From: Ferruginibacter sp. HRS2-29
Lineage (GTDB): Bacteria > Bacteroidota > Bacteroidia > Chitinophagales > Chitinophagaceae
Direction of reading: 5' to 3'
DNA: 64,000 nt
NCBI RefSeq assembly: GCF_024343615.1
Contig: NZ_RJUB01000144.1
Span: forward strand, 311-64,310
Each line of letters opens with the position of its first letter. Position 1 is the stretch's first letter. The notes beneath the pieces are model-generated. The model saw only the letters and a program-made list of their open reading frames with translations, searched no databases and was not told the DNA's origin. A program made the position numbers and the translations under genes. Shown here piece after piece: positions 59,243 through 64,000 of this stretch.

Positions 59243-59974
59243 CTACAGGCTCATCATTTCCTTGAACTTCACCGCCTGCCTTCTGCTGACTTCTATTTTT
59301 TCGCCGGCCCTGAGATCCAGCAGCAGCCCGCCATTGAAGTAAGGCTCTACTTTTTCTATCATCCTCAGGTTAACGATATGTTTACGGTTTGCCCTGAAAA
59401 ACACTTTTTCATCCAGGCGTTCTTCCAATGCATTCAGCGATTTTAAGATCAATGGTTTGTTGGTGCCGAAGAAAACTTTTGCGTAATTGCCTACGCTTTC
59501 AAATAAACGTACTTCCGATAATTTTACAAACCAGCACCGTTCGCCATCTTTTACAAAAACCTGGTCGTTCTCGCTCAGCATTCCACGGTTCACACCGGCA
59601 ATGGAAGCGGCCATTTCTTTCTCTTCTGCCAGCTGTAATTTATGTAAAGCATCTACCAGGCGCTTCGGCTCTACCGGTTTCATCAGGTAATCGAGTGCGT
59701 TCACTTCAAATGCTTTTAGGGCAAATTCATCGTAAGCCGTGGTGAAGATCACGTGTGGCGCACGGTCCAGCTCCGTGAGCATATCAAAACCGGTTTTGCC
59801 GGGCATCTGTATATCTAAAAATATGAGGTCGGGCATCAGCTGCTCGATCTTCTCGATCCCTTCGGCGGCATTGGCAGCTTCACCCACTACTTCTATTTCG
59901 GGAAAATCGGATAATAGTTTTTTTAACTCATTTCTTGCAAGCCTTTCATCATCGATAATAATAGCTTTGTGCAT
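59243..59974 (-). CDS. LytTR family response regulator
   Basis: 243-residue two-component regulator. The receiver domain (1-120) has the phosphoacceptor D54 in LIFLDIQMPG, the acidic pair DDE at the start and lysine in DYLMKPVEP. The C-terminal LytTR DNA-binding domain spans about 145-243 (KDGERCWFVKLSEVRLFESVGNY, FRANRKHIVNLRMIEKVEPYF). It is paired with the LytS-type kinase encoded 33 bp upstream. Targets are unknown; the downstream M28 peptidase gene is probably in the same transcript. Confidence 0.95.
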   Translation of the reverse strand: MHKAIIIDDERLARNELKKLLSDFPEIEVVGEAANAAEGIEKIEQLMPDLIFLDIQMPGKTGFDMLTELDRAPHVIFTTAYDEFALKAFEVNALDYLMKPVEPKRLVDALHKLQLAEEKEMAASIAGVNRGMLSENDQVFVKDGERCWFVKLSEVRLFESVGNYAKVFFGTNKPLILKSLNALEERLDEKVFFRANRKHIVNLRMIEKVEPYFNGGLLLDLRAGEKIEVSRRQAVKFKEMMSL

Positions 59975-60007
59975 GGTACAATTGAAATTTGGTCGTTAGT
60001 GAATTGG

Positions 60008-61063
60008 TTATAAGATACTGGCTACAGGCATGATCACCCTCGATTCCACCATGTTACCGTTAATGTCCTGTATCTCAAAATGTGCTTTGCCGTTGTATAA
60101 AAGATTCAGCCTGTCCTGCGTGCTTTTGATGCCGAAACCTTCCGTATTCGAATCCAGCGAACCATTGAGCCTGCCTGAATTCTGCACGGTCAGCTCGTGG
60201 TGATCGTTTTTAAAAAAAGAAGTGATGCGGATGGTTCCGCCACGTATCTGCTTGCTGATGCCATGCTTGATGGCATTTTCCACCAGGGTCTGCAGCATCA
60301 TCGGTGGTATCGGTTGTTGTAATGTGTCAGGATCTATTTCGATATCGATCTGCAGCCTTTCTTCAAAACGCATATGTTCGAGTGCGAGATAATCTTTTAC
60401 GATGTTGATCTCCTGTTGCAGCGGCACGGTTTCCTGTTTTTCGGCACGCATGCTGCTGCGCAAAATATTGCTGAGTTCGGTGATCGCGGTCCTTGCCCTT
60501 TCCGGATTTTCATCTACCAGGGCACGGATGCTGTTCAGGGCATTAAAGATGAAATGCGGATTGATATGTGATTTGATGGTTTTGAGTTCCAGTGATTTTA
60601 CCAGCGCTTCCAGCCGGAAAGTATCGAGCTCACGGTTGCGGTTTTTTTCTACATGATGATAGATGAAATAGATGAAATTCCACATCAGCATCAGCCAGAG
60701 CGCATTGAAGCTGCTGATGAAAAGGCGTTGGGCTGCTGTGTATTTTTCCGCCCGTTCAGGGTTGTATTTCAGCAGGGCATCGATCCCTTCTGAAGCCACG
60801 CCGAATATGATGGAAAAAATGAACGTGAGCAGGATGAAATGCAGCACCTGTTTTTTTAGCGATTTGTTGAGCAGCCTGAAATGGTGGATGCACAAACGCA
60901 TGACATGCGTAATGGCCAGCCCCGTGATGCAGGTGAGTATCAGGCTTTTGATATACAGGTGATCGGCTTTGCCGAAAGTCGTTACAAAAAAGATACTGAT
61001 ACCAATATTCACCGACCATCCGATGATCTGGCACCACCAGTATTTTGAGATTTTATTTAGCAT
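60008..61063 (-). CDS. LytS/YehU-type sensor histidine kinase
   Basis: 351-residue membrane sensor. Four TM helices occupy about residues 10-150, followed by the His_kinase domain with the phosphorylated histidine in INPHFIFNALNSIRAL and the HATPase region (MMLQTLVENAIKHGI, GFGIKSTQDRLNLLY). There is no periplasmic sensor domain of note, as usual for this group in Bacteroidota. It is the first gene of a leftward operon: kinase, LytTR regulator, M28 peptidase. Confidence 0.94.
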   Translation of the reverse strand: MLNKISKYWWCQIIGWSVNIGISIFFVTTFGKADHLYIKSLILTCITGLAITHVMRLCIHHFRLLNKSLKKQVLHFILLTFIFSIIFGVASEGIDALLKYNPERAEKYTAAQRLFISSFNALWLMLMWNFIYFIYHHVEKNRNRELDTFRLEALVKSLELKTIKSHINPHFIFNALNSIRALVDENPERARTAITELSNILRSSMRAEKQETVPLQQEINIVKDYLALEHMRFEERLQIDIEIDPDTLQQPIPPMMLQTLVENAIKHGISKQIRGGTIRITSFFKNDHHELTVQNSGRLNGSLDSNTEGFGIKSTQDRLNLLYNGKAHFEIQDINGNMVESRVIMPVASIL

Positions 61064-61148
61064 AATCGGCAGTAAAGCTATTTATTTAATCCTTAAAAAA
61101 CCAGCCCCTTTTATTAATGGCGAAATGGTAGGGTGAAAGGCGGTTGAA

Positions 61149-61236
61149 AGTTAGGAGTGATGAGTGATGGAATATAAGTTAACACTATTCTATAGCTTAT
61201 AACTCATAACCCATAACTTATAACTTATAACTCATT
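61149..61236. repeat. TTATAAC heptamer element upstream of ruvB
   Basis: The right array (61194-61236) has six 7-bp words TTATAAC/TCATAAC/CCATAAC and runs to 12 bp before the ruvB ATG. The left side (61149-61170) has AGTTAGG AGTGATG AGTGATG, partly complementary to the right array. A -7-like TATTTTTA follows the array just before the start codon. Confidence 0.75.
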
Positions 61237-61247
61237 ATTTTTACACC

Positions 61248-62282
61248 ATGAACCCCAATCTCAACAACGATGCTGGCCGCCTGAGTGCTGCGGATAAGGA
61301 ATTCGAGAATAACATCCGGCCGGGTGCCATCAGCCAGTTCAGCGGACAGCAACAGATCATAGAGAATCTTACGATATTCATAAAAGCCTCTAAATTAAGG
61401 GGGGAGGCATTGGATCATATCTTATTTCATGGCCCCCCGGGATTGGGAAAAACGACGTTGAGCCGCATCATCGCCAATGAAATGGGAGTGAATATCAAGG
61501 AAACCAGCGGGCCGGTGATTGAAAAACCCGGAGATCTTGCCGGATTGCTTACGAATCTCGAACCGAATGATGTATTATTCATTGATGAGATCCATCGCCT
61601 GAGTACTGTTGTGGAAGAGTACCTGTATGCAGCGATGGAGGATTACCGGATCGATATCATGATTGACAGCGGCCCCAATGCACGTACGGTACAACTGAAC
61701 CTCAACCCATTTACCCTGGTGGGTGCTACCACCCGCAGTGGATTGCTCACGGCACCTTTGCTGAGCAGGTTCGGCATCAAAAGCCGGCTGGAATATTATG
61801 ATACAGAAACGATCAGGAACATCTTATTACGCAGTTCAGGAATACTGAACACCAAAATAACCAGCGATGCCGCTATGGAAATTGCCGGCAGGAGCCGTGG
61901 CACACCTCGTATAGCCAACGGACTTCTCCGCAGGGTGCGTGACTTTGCACAGGTTATCGGCAATGGCGTAATAGACATGAGCATCACCGAGCATTCTCTC
62001 CGGGCGCTGAATGTGGATGCTTACGGCCTGGATGAAATGGATAACCGCATACTTACCACTATCATCGATAAGTTCAAAGGTGGGCCGGTGGGTATCACCA
62101 CTATTGCTACGGCAGTGGGGGAAGAGCCTGGTACGATCGAGGAAGTGTACGAACCTTTCCTCATAAAAGAAGGATTTATCATGCGTACTGCCCGGGGCCG
62201 CGAAGTGACGGAAAAAGCCTACAGGCATTTAAAAAGAGTGCCGCACATTGGCAGTAGTCAGAATAACCTGTTTTCACAATAG
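61248..62282 (+). CDS. ruvB: Holliday junction branch-migration helicase RuvB
   Basis: 344-residue AAA+ motor that drives branch migration with RuvA in recombination and repair. Seen: Walker [10 protein letters not shown] (62-70), Walker [11 protein letters not shown], sensor and arginine-finger regions ([18 protein letters not shown]), and the C-terminal winged helix ([39 protein letters not shown]). The length is typical. A 20-bp stretch near its 3' end (62233-62252) recurs exactly in the terminator at 62779-62805. Confidence 0.96.
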   Translation: MNPNLNNDAGRLSAADKEFENNIRPGAISQFSGQQQIIENLTIFIKASKLRGEALDHILFHGPPGLGKTTLSRIIANEMGVNIKETSGPVIEKPGDLAGLLTNLEPNDVLFIDEIHRLSTVVEEYLYAAMEDYRIDIMIDSGPNARTVQLNLNPFTLVGATTRSGLLTAPLLSRFGIKSRLEYYDTETIRNILLRSSGILNTKITSDAAMEIAGRSRGTPRIANGLLRRVRDFAQVIGNGVIDMSITEHSLRALNVDAYGLDEMDNRILTTIIDKFKGGPVGITTIATAVGEEPGTIEEVYEPFLIKEGFIMRTARGREVTEKAYRHLKRVPHIGSSQNNLFSQ

Positions 62283-62478
62283 TATTCCGATCTACCTCAA
62301 CCAAACAGGCCAGGTCTTTTATTTATGGTGACTTAACCTTTCCTGTGACGGTCGGAAGAAAGTACTCTTGCCTATTTCGGCCATGGCAGTCTGACTGATA
62401 CGGTAGATATTTCGGAATTTTTCGAATATTTTCGTCCTGATGGTTTTCTGAATTTTATAAAATGCATTTTTTAGAGAG

Positions 62479-62557
62479 GGGCGTGACAGGTAAAAAATTT
62501 CTTTTTTTTTCACGTTTTTCGTGACATTTTTTTACTTTTTTCATACCTGTCACGCCC
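62479..62557. repeat. 14-bp inverted repeat with T-rich core
   Basis: GGGCGTGACAGGTA (62479-62492) and its exact reverse complement (62544-62557) flank a T-rich core that holds a smaller CACG/CGTG hairpin. Together they could form a long hairpin or a small mobile-type palindrome. It lies in the 548-bp gap between ruvB and the OmpR-type gene. Apart from this and the terminator, I see no gene in that gap. Confidence 0.7.
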
Positions 62558-62778
62558 TGTTCTTTTTTGAAATCAAAGGAACACAATTGCAATAACCCAG
62601 ACAAGTGATTGCAGCAAAAAATAAGTTGAAGATATATTCAGGGTAACTAGTGGCTAATACGATATATCATGTCAGAATTCGCCTGCCGCGAAAACCCGGC
62701 GACTGAGTACATTCTGTAATCAATAATAGTTTTTCAGGAGGTCAATACAATCAAAAATCTATCCAATAGGTTTATAAT

Positions 62779-62805
62779 AAAGAGTGCCGCACATTGGCGG
62801 CACTC
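62779..62805 (-). terminator. Terminator of the OmpR-type regulator; copy of ruvB 3' end
   Basis: GAGTGCCGC (62782-62790) pairs with GCGGCACTC (62797-62805) around ACATTG, followed on the minus strand by a TTTATTATAA tail. Bases 62779-62798 are identical to 62233-62252 inside ruvB. Confidence 0.82.
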
Positions 62806-62830
62806 AGCATACTTTATCTGGCGGGCGAAA

Positions 62831-63529
62831 TTATTCGGAAACTACCAGCCTGAAACCATTTCCGTGAATGTTCACGATCTCAAGATGGCTGTCTTCTTTT
62901 AAATATTTACGCAGCTTAGCAATGTATACGTCCATGCTGCGGCCATTGAAATAAGTATCGCTGCCCCAGATCTTTTTGAGGGCGGCTTCACGCGGCAGAA
63001 GGTCATTTTTATATTCGGCCAGCATTTTCAGCAATTCGTTTTCCTTTGGAGAAAGCGTCTGCACTTTTCCGTTCACGGTCAGTTCACGCAACCTCGGATT
63101 GAAATGATAAGAACCAAGGTCGAATTCGGCATTTACTTCTTCGCGGTGAATTTCTTCATTGCGTTTCAGGATCGCTTTTATTTTATGGAGTAATACTTCG
63201 CTGTCGAAAGGTTTGGTGATATAATCGTCCGCACCAAGCTTGTACCCCTGGATGATATCGTCTTTCATCGTTTTTGCGCTGAGGAAAAATAACGGCACAT
63301 CCGGGTTGATATCCCTGATCTCTTCCGCTACTGTAAATCCATCCATATTCGGCATCATTACATCCAGCAGGCAGATGTCAAATTTTTCTCTTTGAAATGC
63401 GGCAAGCCCCAGGCGTCCATCTCTTTCCAGTGTCACATCGTAGTCGTTCAATTCCAGGTAATTCTTCAATACCATTCCAAGGTTTGTGTCGTCTTCGCAC
63501 AATAAAATTTTGGGTTTAGCTGCTTCCAT
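62831..63529 (-). CDS. OmpR-family response regulator
   Basis: 232-residue two-component regulator. The receiver domain (1-122) has EDD at 12-14, phosphoacceptor D56 in CLLDVMMPNMDG and the lysine in DYITKPFDSE. The OmpR-type winged helix spans about 135-230 (LSPKENELLKMLAEYKNDLLPREAALKKIWG, GRSMDVYIAKLRKYL). It resembles RprY-type regulators of Bacteroidota. No kinase gene is adjacent in the window; it may lie beyond or be unlinked. It has its own terminator downstream. Confidence 0.94.
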   Translation of the reverse strand: MEAAKPKILLCEDDTNLGMVLKNYLELNDYDVTLERDGRLGLAAFQREKFDICLLDVMMPNMDGFTVAEEIRDINPDVPLFFLSAKTMKDDIIQGYKLGADDYITKPFDSEVLLHKIKAILKRNEEIHREEVNAEFDLGSYHFNPRLRELTVNGKVQTLSPKENELLKMLAEYKNDLLPREAALKKIWGSDTYFNGRSMDVYIAKLRKYLKEDSHLEIVNIHGNGFRLVVSE

Positions 63530-63638
63530 GTTCTATTAGTTTATTTACAAATAAAATTAATTCATTATTGTTACTGCTAATATAATGCCTAATTTTTTGT
63601 TAACCTTGAAATAATTAAGATTGATAATAAGGAAGAAA

Positions 63639-63805
63639 GATCACGGATTTCAAATTGATAAAGGCGATTGCACAGATTATTTGCTTCGCAAATTTTACGA
63701 CTCCAAACACATGGATATTTTTGAAACTTAAATGAATGCATTTTGTTTTTTGCGTAGCAAAAAAGAATCCGTGTAATTGCCTTTATCAATTTGAAATCCG
63801 TGATC
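63639..63805. repeat. CACGGATTT long inverted repeat
   Basis: The left arm (63639 to about 63687) starts GATCACGGATTTCAAATTGA. The right arm (about 63752-63805) is its reverse complement with only a few changes, giving arms of about 45 bp. Inner hairpins (TTTGC..GCAAA and TTTTGC..GCAAAA) lie in the middle. It resembles the CACGGATT/CACAGATT palindromes scattered between genes in other Bacteroidota. It has no coding content. It lies upstream of the OmpR-type gene. Confidence 0.88.
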
Positions 63806-63825
63806 AGGTTTTCCGTATCCCAATA

Positions 63826-63855
63826 AAAAAGCCACTCATTTCGAGTGGCTTCCTT
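63826..63855. terminator. Terminator of the partial gene at the right edge
   Basis: GCCACTC pairs with GAGTGGC around ATTTC, preceded by six A and followed by T-rich sequence, so it can act on both strands. On the minus strand it lies 17 bp past the stop of the partial gene. Confidence 0.85.
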
Positions 63856-63871
63856 TTATCTTTTGATGATC

Positions 63872-64000
63872 TTATTTAAAATCTTCTTCCGTCACACCTT
63901 CATTTACTTTGATAGAAGTGTATTTGAAGGCGATCTCCTGTTCGCCGGTATTACGTGTTACACTGAATGGAAACAGGTAATTCCCCACTTTTTTGTAGTC
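63872..64000 (-). CDS. 3' end of a LolA-like lipoprotein-sorting protein (partial)
   Basis: The last 42 codons of a leftward gene that continues beyond the window. The readable tail includes DYKKVGNYLFPF, EIAFKYTSIKVNEG and ends in VTEEDFK before a TAA. This resembles the C-terminus of outer-membrane lipoprotein-sorting (LolA-like) proteins of Bacteroidota, which often end in a Ser/Glu-Asp-Phe-Lys motif. The identification is weak because only the tail is present. A terminator follows at once. Confidence 0.5.
   Translation of the reverse strand, partial: DYKKVGNYLFPFSVTRNTGEQEIAFKYTSIKVNEGVTEEDFK

Noticed and set aside
62283-62830. 6S RNA, tmRNA or other known RNA gene
   Set aside because: I could find hairpins but no recognisable conserved RNA architecture.
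1-64000. Insertion sequence or prophage
   Set aside because: No transposase, integrase or phage structural gene was found on either strand; the repeats lack any coding partner here.

Overview
The window comes from a Bacteroidota chromosome, most likely family Chitinophagaceae. Supporting signs are a SusC/SusD pair, secreted proteins ending in type IX secretion (T9SS) sorting domains, promoter elements of the TAnnTTTG (-7) type, a fused B12 mutase of the IcmF type, a LytS/LytTR pair, a bacterial heptaprenylglyceryl-phosphate synthase (PcrB) and an HmuY/TonB-receptor pair. I see no rRNA, tRNA, CRISPR array, transposase or prophage gene. Most genes are housekeeping or envelope functions.

Layout. 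0-8.8 kb: pdxA, two large T9SS-exported proteins (a GEVED-domain protein and an M14 carboxypeptidase), rsmA and a lipoprotein. 9-14.6 kb: icmF and acs (acyl-CoA metabolism). 14.6-16.4 kb: an AT-rich block with a siderophore-interacting flavoprotein, a Crp/Fnr regulator and a DUF2798 membrane protein; two promoters carry Fnr-like sites at identical spacing. 16.5-27.3 kb: M16 protease, alpha/beta hydrolase, queA, L,D-transpeptidase, an ECF sigma/anti-sigma/outer-membrane-protein operon, and kbl behind a leader with two hairpins. 27.3-38 kb: a T9SS hydrolase, a SusC/SusD pair followed by an M14 peptidase, and an HExxH protein. 38-46 kb: DUF6607, hmuY and its TonB receptor, a GNAT, an orphan lutB and a polysaccharide deacetylase. 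46-57 kb: EamA transporter, purH, comEC, glsB, amidase, then a leftward group arfB-mbnP-mbnH-flippase-phosphoesterase. 57-64 kb: pcrB, M28 peptidase with LytS/LytTR, ruvB, an OmpR-type regulator, and the 3' end of a LolA-like gene.

The strongest unexplained feature is a set of about a dozen intergenic elements built from tandem 7-bp words. The word differs between loci (AATTACG, GGTGAAT, GGATAAT, GTCTGTC, TTATAAC, GATCATA, AATTAAG) but the period stays 7. Many loci carry the word on one side and its reverse complement on the other, so the whole gap between genes becomes a long stem with a core of roughly 50-200 bp. They start at or inside stop codons, in places encode the last residues of proteins, and in places abut promoter -7 boxes. 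Two AATTACG elements 57 kb apart have cores of the same 64-bp length with a conserved start, which marks them as members of a dispersed family rather than chance low-complexity DNA. I know of no named family of this kind in Bacteroidota.
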